Shown here: in pieces, positions 35,773-44,133 of the stretch | Position numbering within the stretch: position 1 is the first letter of the stretch | Layout of the letters: every line of letters starts with the position of its first letter | From: JANLUX01 sp031366005 | GTDB taxonomy: Bacteria; Bacteroidota; Bacteroidia; AKYH767-A; OLB10 | Length of the DNA: 64,000 nucleotides | Direction: 5' to 3' | NCBI GenBank assembly: GCA_031366005.1 | Contig: JANLZB010000022.1 | Span: forward strand, 1-64,000 | The notes under the pieces: generated by a model | Told to the model about the DNA's origin: nothing | What the model saw: only the letters and a program-made list of their open reading frames with translations | The model's database searches: none | Program-made: the position numbers and the translations under genes

Positions 35773-36423
35773 TTATTTATACTTAATGTTTTTTCCCATT
35801 GTACCTCTTAACCGTTGCCAAAAAGATTGACGTTCGTATATAGAATGAAAATCATTAACATGCGCCTGCATTGAATCAATAGCTGGAGTATTATGATTCA
35901 TGGTAACAACAATATCTTCCTGCATGGGCAAACATTTTATATCCGCACCAATTTTTCTTTTCAGCTTTCGCAGATAAGACAAAAGTGTGCGTGATTGAAA
36001 GCGATCAGTGGCAAGCGCTACCTTTTTAAAACCATGCTGTTCGGCAACACGATAACCGTAATACACATTCTCTGTACTATGCTCTGCACGGGGTTCAACA
36101 AAAATATTTCCCTTTTTCACGCCAAGTTGCTCAGCATACATGGCCATAATCTTACCTTCAATAAATGGTGAATACACTGAAGAACCGGAGTAGATTATAT
36201 TTTTAGCGATGCCTTGCTTATAAAGATAAACCGACCATAATACTCTTCCTTTCATAATGGTATCCCAGTTTCCATTTATAAACGGAATTCCCGGAATTAT
36301 AATAGCATCATAAGGAGCTAATTTTATATTTCTTTGATAATATTTATCAAGTGGACGACATGAAACAAGCAACAGAATTGCAAAAACACAAATACATAAT
36401 TTAAAAGTAAATATTTTTTTCAT
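35773..36423 (-). CDS. YdcF/SanA-like (DUF218) lipoprotein
   Basis: 216 residues. Lipoprotein signal ending LLLVSCRP. The mature part shows DUF218 features: DAIIIPGIPF (strand with G-x-P), the run GRVLWSVYLYKQGIAKNIIYSG, EGKIMAMYAEQLGVKKGNIFVEPRAEHSTENV and KKVALATDRFQSRTL. DUF218 proteins act in envelope/peptidoglycan-linked processes; the exact reaction is unknown. It is the last gene of a minus-strand group with the fusion protein at 36463, 39 bases apart. Confidence 0.85.
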   Translation of the reverse strand: MKKIFTFKLCICVFAILLLVSCRPLDKYYQRNIKLAPYDAIIIPGIPFINGNWDTIMKGRVLWSVYLYKQGIAKNIIYSGSSVYSPFIEGKIMAMYAEQLGVKKGNIFVEPRAEHSTENVYYGYRVAEQHGFKKVALATDRFQSRTLLSYLRKLKRKIGADIKCLPMQEDIVVTMNHNTPAIDSMQAHVNDFHSIYERQSFWQRLRGTMGKNIKYK

Positions 36424-36462
36424 TTACGATCGAAAATAACAAATTCAAGAATCAGAAAATTC

Positions 36463-37872
36463 TTAAATAAATTTAATTTTCCGTGCAGCAAAAATGCACA
36501 TTCGCAGCAGTACTATTCCATTTCTGAATCTTGAAATGTTGGTACTTCCATAAGTGCGCTGACGATAACGAATCGGAATTTCTACTATGCGAAGATTGAG
36601 TTTATATGCTCCAAAAATTAAATCAAAATCTCCGAAGGGATCAAAGTCGCCAAAAAATTTTTGATTACTCACTAACTTGTTATAATCATTTCTGAAAATA
36701 ACTTTGGTCCCGCATAAAGTATCTTTCAAAGGTTGTTCGAGTAACCAGGTAAATGCAAAAGAAAAAAACTTATTGCCAAGTAAATTCAAAAAACGCATGG
36801 CTTCTTTATCCATCTGGTAAACCAATCTTGAACCATTGATAAAATCTCCAACACCAGAAGCAATGGCATGATAAAATTTTGGGAGATCTTCAGGCACCAC
36901 AGTTAAATCTGCATCCAATATCATCAGTATATCACCCTTTGCCAAGCTGAACCCTTTTTTTACTGCATCGTTTTTTCCTTTGCCATCCTGCTGCAAAATT
37001 TTAATATCATGTGTCATTGAATATTTTTTCTGAATTGCCTGAACAGTTTCCCAGGTGTTATCTGTAGAATTACCTTCAACAAAAATTATTTCCTGGTGAC
37101 TTCCAAATTTTGGTAAACGCATAATTGCATTTTCAATATTACCTGCTTCATTACGGGCAGGAATAACAATGGAAACAGCATATTTATCTTCCACTGGCTG
37201 AGTAGAATCAGAAACAGGTTTTGCAAACGAATACATGTTTAAAGCAAACAGGCGGAACAGCGGCATACGAACCAGGAATCTGTTAAGAAATGGTGATAAT
37301 AACGGAATATAAAAAGGGAACATCATCGCATTCACTTTGCGGTAAGTTTCAAAACCGGCTAATGATAAAAGATTTTTAATATCCTGTTGCAACAACCAGT
37401 TTTGATTAGGTGTTTTGGTTTTGATGCCAATCAGTTCTGCAATCTTGATCAATGGCTCCCAGAGAAAATTATAATAAGTAATAATGATTTTGGTTTGCTG
37501 GTGAGAGATCTTTTGTAATTGACGGAACACTTCTAATATATCATCTACAAATCCGATAACATTAGAAAGAATGATGAGATCAAATTTTTCATTCAGTTGG
37601 ATATCTTCTGCATTCATCACATGAAAAGTGACATCATTAAATTGAGATCGTGCTATATCAATCATCTTACCACTGAAATCAATTCCAACTTTGCGGTTAC
37701 CTTTTATTTCATGAATGAGCTCGCCTGTCCCACACCCGATTTCAAGAACTGAAATTGACTCATGTGAAAAATAATTGCAATACTTGGTTATATCATTCCA
37801 GTAATAAGAATGTTTCCTGCGATCTGCAACTCTACCGGGTGCTAGCTTGTCGAAGTATTCTTTGTAACGCAA
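36463..37872 (-). CDS. SAM-dependent methyltransferase fused to GT2 glycosyltransferase
   Basis: 469 residues, two domains. Residues about 1-200: class I methyltransferase, with motif I SVLEIGCGTGELIHEI and NAEDIQLNEKFDLIILSNVIG. Residues about 228-469: GT2 of the dolichol-phosphate-sugar synthase type: VSIVIPARNEAGNIENAI, ILDADLTVVPEDL (D-A-D as the metal-binding DXD-like motif) and LCGTKVIFRND, then RYRQRTYGSTNIS. The fusion suggests the two act on one lipid-linked or polyprenyl substrate. The next gene upstream (FkbM) is 11 bases away, so they are cotranscribed. Confidence 0.92.
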   Translation of the reverse strand: MRYKEYFDKLAPGRVADRRKHSYYWNDITKYCNYFSHESISVLEIGCGTGELIHEIKGNRKVGIDFSGKMIDIARSQFNDVTFHVMNAEDIQLNEKFDLIILSNVIGFVDDILEVFRQLQKISHQQTKIIITYYNFLWEPLIKIAELIGIKTKTPNQNWLLQQDIKNLLSLAGFETYRKVNAMMFPFYIPLLSPFLNRFLVRMPLFRLFALNMYSFAKPVSDSTQPVEDKYAVSIVIPARNEAGNIENAIMRLPKFGSHQEIIFVEGNSTDNTWETVQAIQKKYSMTHDIKILQQDGKGKNDAVKKGFSLAKGDILMILDADLTVVPEDLPKFYHAIASGVGDFINGSRLVYQMDKEAMRFLNLLGNKFFSFAFTWLLEQPLKDTLCGTKVIFRNDYNKLVSNQKFFGDFDPFGDFDLIFGAYKLNLRIVEIPIRYRQRTYGSTNISRFRNGIVLLRMCIFAARKIKFI

Positions 37873-37883
37873 TGGTGAGTTAA

Positions 37884-38639
37884 TTAAACAACATTAAGAT
37901 TCTTTCTGCTAACCAACAGGTTCGTATCACTGAAGTATTCAACTTCCAATTTACTGGCTTCTTCTCTTTCGATCACTATAAGTTGATCCTCATTTATTTT
38001 ATACATAATAAAATTACGTGCTGCAAAGAAATCATACACTTCTACTGCTGAAGTGCCTGCTTGTTGCAATCCATAAGGCCAAAGTTCAATAAATAGAATG
38101 ACAGATAAATTTGCATCCAATGTGTTTACCATTCCTTGTAATGCATTCATCTCAAATCCTTGTATGTCCATTTTTATAAAATCAATACTAAACTGATTGT
38201 TTATAAATGTATCAATCGAAATTTTTTGAACAATGTATTTCCCGGTATACGAATCCGGTTCATAAGTGCGATGATCTACGTTTAACAGGTTGGAAGTATA
38301 AAGTGTTATGTTGCCTTCTGCTTCTGCAACAGCTTTTTGAATAAGCGAAACGTTATCCTTATTTTTCAATTCATTTTTTAAATGATTGAAATTGGTTTTG
38401 TCAGGCTCAAAGCAATAAACATGTCCGTCAGGACCCACATATTCGGATAACTTTTTCGCAAAAAAACCAATATTAGCACCTATATCCAAAACGACAGAAC
38501 CAGGCTTAAGCAATCTTTTAATTTGTTCAAGGTGATATTGATCTTTTTTGTTTTTGAATCTGAAATAAAGCCAACGGTAAAAAGGAAAACCATAATGGAA
38601 AAGCAACGCAGCTAACCTTAATTTTTGTTTTTCAAACAT
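37884..38639 (-). CDS. FkbM family methyltransferase
   Basis: 251 residues. Class I SAM methyltransferase: SVVLDIGANIGFFAKKLSEYVG (motif I) and VYCFEPDKTNFNHLKNEL, IDFIKMDIQGFEMNALQGM. These are the FkbM signatures (DIGANxG; KxDxQGxE). Members O-methylate sugars and polyketides; here a glycan sugar is the likely substrate, given the neighbouring glycosyltransferases. First gene of a three-gene minus-strand unit with the methyltransferase-GT2 fusion and the YdcF-like lipoprotein. The upstream region to 38790 is AT-rich with no clear promoter box. Confidence 0.92.
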   Translation of the reverse strand: MFEKQKLRLAALLFHYGFPFYRWLYFRFKNKKDQYHLEQIKRLLKPGSVVLDIGANIGFFAKKLSEYVGPDGHVYCFEPDKTNFNHLKNELKNKDNVSLIQKAVAEAEGNITLYTSNLLNVDHRTYEPDSYTGKYIVQKISIDTFINNQFSIDFIKMDIQGFEMNALQGMVNTLDANLSVILFIELWPYGLQQAGTSAVEVYDFFAARNFIMYKINEDQLIVIEREEASKLEVEYFSDTNLLVSRKNLNVV

Positions 38640-38790
38640 GCCCTTGTGGAGATGTAAATAAATACGTTTACTGAGTGATAAAGTTTCTTTTGCAAAGATT
38701 TTTTCTGTGTAATCTGTAATGTTTAAGTTTGTTTCAAAGATGATGGAAAGAATATATCAAGGGCCAAATTAAACAACATACTATTTAATA

Positions 38791-40644
38791 ATGAACAGAC
38801 CCGGAACAAAAAAGAAATTTCAAACTGCTCCTCCTAAAAAAATTCTGGAGAAAAAAAAAGAAGTTATAAAAGAAAACAGAATAAGCAATTGGATGTGGTT
38901 GAGTGCAATTCTTGTTCTCACATTTATAGTTTTTTTTCCTGCACTTAATAATGCGCTTACTAACTGGGATGACCCGACTTATCTCACCGAAAACCCACTC
39001 ATTCGTCAACTGAATAGCAATAATATAAAAAGGATTTTTACTGAGGTTTATTTTGGTAACTATCAGCCGCTTCATATTTTTTCTTATGCTATCGAATATC
39101 ATTTTTACAAATTAAATCCTGATGGATATCATACCACAAGTGTAATCATGCATCTGATGGTAACAGCACTGGTATTCGGATTTATACTTTCTCTTACAGA
39201 AAACCGCGTGATTGCTATAATTACTGCACTGCTTTTTGGCATACATCCCTTACACGTTGAATCCGTTGCATGGGCTGCAGAACGCAAGGACTTACTTTAT
39301 TCAATTTTTTTTCTGGCTTCAGCTATTTTCTACGTTAAATATATCAGGAGTAAAGAAAAAGCGAAATATTTTGTTGCGGCATTTCTGCTCTTCGCCCTTT
39401 CTATTCTTTCAAAGGCAATGGCTTCATCGCTTCCCCCGGTGTTAATTCTTCTTGATATTTATTTTGCACGTAAGCTGAGTATAAAAACCGTGCTGGAAAA
39501 AATTCCATTTTTCGCTCTTGCAATTGGATTGGGATTAAAAGCTGCATTTACAGCTTCTACAACCGGTCAGGTTTCACTTCATGTATTCACCTTATTTGAA
39601 AGGATACTCATTGCGAATTTTAATCTTCTTGCTTACGTTGGTAAATTGATATTACCTATAAATCTTTCAGCATTTTATCCTTATCCCGCAAGGATGAATG
39701 GTGCATTGCCATATTATTTTTATATAGCACCATTTGTAGTAGTTGCATTGATGATATTAATAATTATATCTCTGAAAAAAACAAAAAATATATTTTTCGG
39801 TGCCGGTTTTTTTGTTGCCTGTATTATACTTGTATTGCAGTTGTTTCCTGTCGGACCCACCATCATGTCAGAGCGTTATTCTTATCTTCCATCCATCGGA
39901 TTCTTTTTTGTTATTGCGTATTTCATTCATCAATTAATTAATAAAAAACCTGCTCTCAAAACTCCTGCTTATTCTGCTTTGGCAGGATACAGTTTGTTTT
40001 TATCAGTGGCAACCTATCAACGTTGCGATGTATGGAAAGACAGCATGACTCTATGGACAAATGTTCTGCAACAATTTCCTTATGTAGGAAACGCATTAAA
40101 TAATCGGGGTACTGTTTACGGTAAGGAGATGGGCGATCTTGATCATGCATTAGATGATTTTAATAAATCAATTCAATTTGAACCAACTTATGAAAATGCT
40201 TATGCTAACCGCGGTATCGTTTATTGCCTGCGCGGAAAATTTGATCTTGCAATCGATGACTTCAATAAAGCCATACAATTGAAACCTGATTATTATGATG
40301 CGTTAGTTAATCGTGGAATTACTTTTATTCAAACCAACCAGATAGAAAAAGCCATTGCTGATTTTAATAAACTGCTTATCACTCACCAGGACGATGCGCT
40401 GGTATATATGTGGCGAGGACACGCACTTACATTAAGCGGAAAAAATAATGAGGGACTTGCAGATCTCAATAAATCCATTACCCTGAAACCTGATAATGGT
40501 GAAACTTATTTCCGGAGATCGAACACATTATATAATCTTAAACAATATAAAGAAGCATTTAGCGATGTACAGCAAGCGCTTAATCTTGGATATAAGGTAG
40601 ATGATAAATATTTTGCAACATTGAAAAATGCATCAGAAAATTAA
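38791..40644 (+). CDS. Membrane glycosyltransferase-like protein (GT-C / TMTC-type) with TPR domain
   Basis: 617 residues. Residues 1-30 are a basic cytoplasmic tail (KKKFQTAPPKKILEKKKE). Residues about 32-410 contain about ten membrane helices, with the first periplasmic loop NNALTNWDDPTYLTENPLI (the W-D-D motif expected of GT-C enzymes) and LLFGIHPLHVESVAWAAERKDLLY, both typical of TMTC/O-mannosyltransferase-like bacterial proteins. Residues about 425-610 are five TPRs, for example YENAYANRGIVYCLRGKFDLAIDDFNKAIQ. It could transfer a sugar from a lipid carrier to exported proteins or glycans. Divergent from fkbM. Confidence 0.88.
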   Translation: MNRPGTKKKFQTAPPKKILEKKKEVIKENRISNWMWLSAILVLTFIVFFPALNNALTNWDDPTYLTENPLIRQLNSNNIKRIFTEVYFGNYQPLHIFSYAIEYHFYKLNPDGYHTTSVIMHLMVTALVFGFILSLTENRVIAIITALLFGIHPLHVESVAWAAERKDLLYSIFFLASAIFYVKYIRSKEKAKYFVAAFLLFALSILSKAMASSLPPVLILLDIYFARKLSIKTVLEKIPFFALAIGLGLKAAFTASTTGQVSLHVFTLFERILIANFNLLAYVGKLILPINLSAFYPYPARMNGALPYYFYIAPFVVVALMILIIISLKKTKNIFFGAGFFVACIILVLQLFPVGPTIMSERYSYLPSIGFFFVIAYFIHQLINKKPALKTPAYSALAGYSLFLSVATYQRCDVWKDSMTLWTNVLQQFPYVGNALNNRGTVYGKEMGDLDHALDDFNKSIQFEPTYENAYANRGIVYCLRGKFDLAIDDFNKAIQLKPDYYDALVNRGITFIQTNQIEKAIADFNKLLITHQDDALVYMWRGHALTLSGKNNEGLADLNKSITLKPDNGETYFRRSNTLYNLKQYKEAFSDVQQALNLGYKVDDKYFATLKNASEN

Positions 40645-40714
40645 AGATATAACTTCCAATTTTGCAATATTTTTAACTTAATCGTTAAAACATTTAAAAA
40701 ATGATTATTGATAC

Positions 40715-40754
40715 AACAAAAAACCCGCAAGGTTTTAAAGCCTTGCGGGTTTGC
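40715..40754. terminator. Bidirectional terminator between the GT-C gene and rplL
   Basis: Perfect 12-bp stem AAACCCGCAAGG (40721-40732) / CCTTGCGGGTTT (40741-40752), 8-base loop. On the minus strand it is followed by TTTTTTGTTG, so it ends the rplK-L transcript; on the plus strand the T run is short. Confidence 0.9.
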
Positions 40755-40772
40755 TATATGCAAGAAGAAGAA

Positions 40773-41147
40773 TTACTTCACTTCTACTTCAGCACCAGCT
40801 TCTTTAAGCTGAGCCATCAGTTGATTTGATTCTTCCTTAGTAACTCCTTCCTTAACTGGTTTTGGTGCAGTGTCAACCAGGTCTTTAGCTTCTTTCAAGC
40901 CTAAGCCGGTGAGGTCTTTCACTAATTTAACCACAGCAAGCTTGTTGGGACCTGCAGCTTTCAGAATCACGTCAAACGTGGTTTTCTCTTCTACTGCCGG
41001 TGCTCCACCGCCACCACCTGCCATCATCACAGGTGCGGCTGCTGCCGGTTCAATTCCATATTCATCTTTAAGGATTTGTGCTAATTCGTTTACTTCTTTC
41101 ACAGTTAAGTTTACTAACTGCTCAGCAAATGATTTTAAGTCTGCCAT
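40773..41147 (-). CDS. rplL: 50S ribosomal protein bL12 (L7/L12)
   Basis: 124 residues. Forms the ribosomal stalk and recruits translation factors. The N-terminal dimer helix (residues 1-33), the Ala/Gly-rich hinge (APVMMAGGGGGAPAVEE) and the C-terminal factor-binding domain (FDVILKAAGPNKLAVVKLVK and LGLKEAKDLVDTAPKPVKEG) are all present. Last gene of the superlocus; a terminator follows instead of rpoB. Confidence 0.98.
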   Translation of the reverse strand: MADLKSFAEQLVNLTVKEVNELAQILKDEYGIEPAAAAPVMMAGGGGGAPAVEEKTTFDVILKAAGPNKLAVVKLVKDLTGLGLKEAKDLVDTAPKPVKEGVTKEESNQLMAQLKEAGAEVEVK

Positions 41148-41205
41148 TTTATTATTTTTTTAAGATTGTTTTTAAATTTAATTGTTAATTTTTTTTATTT
41201 TTTTT

Positions 41206-41244
41206 TGCCAACTGCCAACTGATCCCGATATATCGGGAACCGAC
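41206..41244. repeat. Two TGCCAAC heptamers plus 16-bp palindrome in the rplJ-rplL spacer
   Basis: TGCCAAC at 41206-41212 and 41213-41219, then the perfect palindrome TCCCGATATATCGGGA (41223-41238), then CCGACTG. It is the shortest member of the heptamer set; the palindrome takes the place of the inverted heptamers. Confidence 0.7.
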
Positions 41245-41248
41245 TGCT

Positions 41249-41782
41249 TTAAGCTGCTTTATCTCCGCGCTGTTCCAGTGTTTTAAGGATACCAGCCAGT
41301 TTACCACCGCTTGATTTAAGTGCAGAAATAACATTCTTGGCAGGGCTTTGTAACAAGCCGATGATTTCACCAATCAATTCATTCTTACTCTTCAATGCAG
41401 CAAGTGCATCCAATTGATTGTCGCCCGCAAATACGGATGCATCAATATATGCTACTTTCAATAACGGACGGTCAACGCCTCCCTTGCGAAATTCCTTTAG
41501 TGCTTTTGCTGCAGCATTGGGAGCTTCAGCATTCAGGATAGCTGATGAACCTTTGAGAGTTGGAATTACTTCCGCATACTCAGGTCCCATCTTAGCAAGC
41601 GCTTTTTCAATAAGGGAGTTTTTAGCTACTCGCATTCCAATATCTTTCTGAAAGCAAAGCCTGCGCAATTTGCTGGTTTTTTCAGCATTCATAGTGCCGA
41701 AATCAACCACATAAAAACTGCTGTGCGTTTTCAGAATTTCAACCAGGGCGTCTATCTCTTTGTTTTTTTCTTCTCTTGTCAT
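41249..41782 (-). CDS. rplJ: 50S ribosomal protein uL10
   Basis: 177 residues, base of the L7/L12 stalk. Starts MTREEKNKEIDALVEILKTH; VVDFGTMNAEKTSKLRRLC and RVAKNSLIEKALAKMG are the rRNA-binding part, and ALKSSGGKLAGILKTLEQRG the C-terminal helix that binds L12 dimers. Only 21 bases separate it from rplA, so there is no room for an L10 leader RNA; autoregulation must use other sites. Confidence 0.97.
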   Translation of the reverse strand: MTREEKNKEIDALVEILKTHSSFYVVDFGTMNAEKTSKLRRLCFQKDIGMRVAKNSLIEKALAKMGPEYAEVIPTLKGSSAILNAEAPNAAAKALKEFRKGGVDRPLLKVAYIDASVFAGDNQLDALAALKSKNELIGEIIGLLQSPAKNVISALKSSGGKLAGILKTLEQRGDKAA

Positions 41783-41803
41783 GATACTTGTTTTAAGAAT
41801 TAA

Positions 41804-42499
41804 TTAAGCATTGAGCGCTTTAGTGTCAATGCGAATGCCCGGGCTCATGGTACTGCTCATTGCAACACTACGCATGTAAGTTCCTTTTGCTGATGATGGT
41901 TTTAATTTCACAATAGCATTCAGTACTTCGTGCGCATTGTCGAAAAGCTTGTTTGCATCAAAGCTCACCTTACCCACGGAAGCGTGAATAATGCCTGCTT
42001 TGTCAACTTTAAAATCAATCTTACCGCCTTTGGTTTCCTTCACTGCCTTTGCCACATCAGGAGTAACAGTTCCTGTCTTGGGGTTGGGCATCAGGTTACG
42101 AGGTCCGAGGATTTTACCAAGCTTACCAACTTTAGCCATTACAGAAGGCATGGTGATGATCACATCAATATCTGTCCATCCGCCTTCAATTTTTGTAATG
42201 TACTCATCGAGTCCTGCGTAGTCGGCTCCTGCGTCTAATGCTTCCTGAACTTTATCAGGAGTACAAAGCACTAATACACGCACAGTTTTACCGGTTCCGT
42301 GAGGAAGTGTAACAATACCTCTCACCATCTGGTTTGCTTTGCGCGGATCAACACCGAGGCGCACACTTACATCCACTGAAGCATCAAATTTTGTAAAGGT
42401 AATTTCCTTCACAAGTTTGCTGGCTTCATGCAAAGTGTAAGTTTTGTTTACATCCACTTTCGCGTATGCAACTTTTTGTTTTTTACTAAGTTTTGCCAT
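41804..42499 (-). CDS. rplA: 50S ribosomal protein uL1
   Basis: 231 residues. Binds 23S rRNA at the L1 stalk near the E site and represses its own operon in many bacteria. Visible signatures are VDVSVRLGVDPRKANQMVRGIVTLPHGTGK, GKLGKILGPRNLMPNPKTGTVT and KLKPSSAKGTYMRS. The start MAKLSKKQKVAYAKVDVNK is conserved. The spacer upstream, towards rplK, carries TTTTAGA heptamer hairpins. Confidence 0.98.
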   Translation of the reverse strand: MAKLSKKQKVAYAKVDVNKTYTLHEASKLVKEITFTKFDASVDVSVRLGVDPRKANQMVRGIVTLPHGTGKTVRVLVLCTPDKVQEALDAGADYAGLDEYITKIEGGWTDIDVIITMPSVMAKVGKLGKILGPRNLMPNPKTGTVTPDVAKAVKETKGGKIDFKVDKAGIIHASVGKVSFDANKLFDNAHEVLNAIVKLKPSSAKGTYMRSVAMSSTMSPGIRIDTKALNA

Positions 42500-42590
42500 T
42501 TGTTTTTGTTTATTTAGTGATAGCGCAGGGTCATTACTGTTGGAAGCAGACTTATTGAGTAAGTTCTGACCTCTGCTCCTAATTGAGATT

Positions 42591-42667
42591 TAATTTTAGA
42601 TTTTAGATTATAAATTTTAGATTTTGAGGATAATAAATTTAAAATTTAAAATCTAAAATCTAAAATT
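42591..42667. repeat. Inverted TTTTAGA heptamer array in the rplK-rplA spacer
   Basis: TTTTAGA-type units at 42594 and on to 42629 (with TTATAAA and TTTTGAG variants), then reverse-complement units AATTTAAAATTTAAAATCTAAAATCTAAAATTA at 42635-42667. The right arm touches the rplK stop. A second, weaker stem (GGAAGCAGA near 42542 with TCTGCTCC near 42572) lies beside it. Confidence 0.85.
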
Positions 42668-42668
42668 A

Positions 42669-43115
42669 TTAATTCTTTTCCCAGGGAGGTGTACCGTCAA
42701 TGTTTACACCCATACTGCGTGCTGTACCTGCAATCATCTTCATTGCTGATTCAATAGTAAAGCAATTTAAATCGGGCATTTTTGCTTCCGCGATTGTTTT
42801 AATTGTATCCCACTTAATCGTTCCCATTTTCTTACGGTTCGATTCAGCAGATCCCTTTTGAATTTTCAAAGCCTCCATAATCTGTATTGCTGCAGGAGGA
42901 GTTTTGATTTCAAATACAAAGGATTTATCAGTGTAAACTGTTATAGTAACTGGTAATACTTTACCAGCCTGATCTTGCGTGCGTGCATTAAACTGCTTGC
43001 AGAACTCCATGATGTTTACACCCTTGGCTCCCAATGCAGGTCCAATAGGAGGCGCAGGATTTGCAGCCCCGCCTTTAACCTGGAGTTTTATAAATGTGCT
43101 TATTTCTTTTGCCAT
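42669..43115 (-). CDS. rplK: 50S ribosomal protein uL11
   Basis: 148 residues. Binds the GTPase-associated centre of 23S rRNA. The N-terminal domain has KLQVKGGAANPAPPIGPALGAKGVNIMEFCKQFN (the proline-rich factor loop); the C-terminal domain has TIKWDTIKTIAEAKMPDLN and MKMIAGTARSMGV, the usual L11 signature. Second ribosomal-protein gene after nusG. The spacer to nusG is a heptamer hairpin. Confidence 0.98.
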   Translation of the reverse strand: MAKEISTFIKLQVKGGAANPAPPIGPALGAKGVNIMEFCKQFNARTQDQAGKVLPVTITVYTDKSFVFEIKTPPAAIQIMEALKIQKGSAESNRKKMGTIKWDTIKTIAEAKMPDLNCFTIESAMKMIAGTARSMGVNIDGTPPWEKN

Positions 43116-43126
43116 TGTTTTATGTT

Positions 43127-43209
43127 AATTTTAAATTTTAGATTTTAGATTTTAAATTGTCAATTAATCTGGAAGCGATAATCTATAATTTAAAATTTGT
43201 AATCTATAA
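43127..43209. repeat. Inverted AATTTTA/GATTTTA heptamer array in the nusG-rplK spacer
   Basis: In strict 7-nt phase: AATTTTA, AATTTTA, GATTTTA, GATTTTA, AATTGTC (43127-43161); then the inverted arm TAATCTA, TAATTTA, AAATTTG, TAATCTA (43179-43206). It fills almost the whole spacer. Confidence 0.9.
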
Positions 43210-43764
43210 TTACTCTTTTTCTACCTGCATATAGCTAAGCTCAAGCGGAGTTTTACGTCCGAAGATCTTAACCATTACTTTTAATTTTTTCTTTTCTTCG
43301 TTTACTTCTTCAATAATTCCTGAGAAGCTGTTGAATGGTCCGTCAATTACTTTCACTGCTTCGCCAACAAAGAAAGGTGTTGTCATTATCTCTTCGTTAT
43401 CCGCCAGCTCATCCACTTTACCAAGAATCCTGTTTACCTCTGAAATTCGCAAAGGAGCTGGAGGCTGACCTTTTGCCCCAAGGAATCGGATAACGCCATT
43501 CGTATTCTGAATAACATGTGGAAGTTCCCCTACCAATTCAGCTTCAATTAAAATATATCCAGGAAAAAAACTTCGCTCTTTGCTTACTTTTTTTCCGTCT
43601 TTAATCTGAAATACCTTTTCAGTAGGAATAAGAACTTGCGATAAATATTGGCTCAGATTGTTATGATTAACTTCTGATTCGATGTATTGCTTCACCTTTT
43701 TCTCCTTACCACTAACAGCATGTACAACATACCATTTTTTTCCGCCTACAGTTGTTTCACTCAT
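43210..43764 (-). CDS. nusG: Transcription termination/antitermination protein NusG
   Basis: 184 residues. Binds RNA polymerase and couples it to Rho or the ribosome. The NGN domain is about residues 9-115 (KKWYVVHAVSGKEKKVKQYIE; SFFPGYILIEAELVGELPHVI), and the KOW domain about 130-180 (FVGEAVKVIDGPFNSFSGIIEEV). It starts MSETTVGG, 6 bases after the secE stop, which shows tight coupling with secE. Confidence 0.97.
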   Translation of the reverse strand: MSETTVGGKKWYVVHAVSGKEKKVKQYIESEVNHNNLSQYLSQVLIPTEKVFQIKDGKKVSKERSFFPGYILIEAELVGELPHVIQNTNGVIRFLGAKGQPPAPLRISEVNRILGKVDELADNEEIMTTPFFVGEAVKVIDGPFNSFSGIIEEVNEEKKKLKVMVKIFGRKTPLELSYMQVEKE

Positions 43765-43770
43765 GACTGA

Positions 43771-43965
43771 TTAAGCAAATAAGTTATAGATGAGATGCAA
43801 TGTTCCCTGAAAAATTGAATCAATGGCAAATACCGTTAGTCCAAAAATAAGCGTAGCCACAAGCACAACAATAGCGCTGCTTTGTAACTCAGCCCAGGTG
43901 GGCCAGGATACTTTATGCATCAGTTCGTTCTGGCAGTCTTTAATATAAGCGATGAATTTTGACAT
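43771..43965 (-). CDS. secE: Preprotein translocase subunit SecE
   Basis: 64 residues, the short single-helix form. Residues about 1-30 are amphipathic (KFIAYIKDCQNELMHKVSWPTWAELQSSA, with the conserved K-V-x-W-P-T-x-x-E), and about 31-56 form the membrane helix. Stabilises SecY in the SecYEG channel. Followed by nusG after 5 bases. Confidence 0.97.
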   Translation of the reverse strand: MSKFIAYIKDCQNELMHKVSWPTWAELQSSAIVVLVATLIFGLTVFAIDSIFQGTLHLIYNLFA

Positions 43966-43973
43966 TATTTTTT

Positions 43974-44024
43974 GAGTTATGAATTTTGAGTTATGAGTTT
44001 AAGTTATATTCATAACTCATAACA
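43974..44024. repeat. Inverted GAGTTAT heptamer array in the tRNA-Trp-secE spacer
   Basis: GAGTTAT, GAATTTT, GAGTTAT, GAGTTTA (43974-44001) in 7-nt phase; then AGTTATATT and the inverted units CATAACT, CATAACA (44011-44024). A T run follows on the plus strand, which is the non-transcribed sense for this operon. Confidence 0.9.
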
Positions 44025-44054
44025 ATTTTTTTTCTCAGTATTGAACTTCCTCCG

Positions 44055-44127
44055 CACGGGTGGAGAGACTCGAACTCCCAGCCAACGGTTTTGGAGACCG
44101 CTACTCTACCAATTGAGCTACACCCGT
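44055..44127 (-). tRNA. tRNA-Trp (CCA)
   Basis: 73 bases on the minus strand. Acceptor ACGGGTG (44127-44121) pairs with CACCCGT (44062-44056), discriminator G. The anticodon stem-loop reads GCGGT-CTCCAAA-ACCGT with anticodon CCA; the T arm has GTTCGAGTC. The 3' CCA is not encoded. It lies between tuf and secE. Confidence 0.97.
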
Positions 44128-44133
44128 ATAACG

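Noticed and set aside
41783..41803. L10 leader regulatory RNA before rplJ
   Set aside because: Only 21 bases separate rplA and rplJ; no kink-turn structure can fit.
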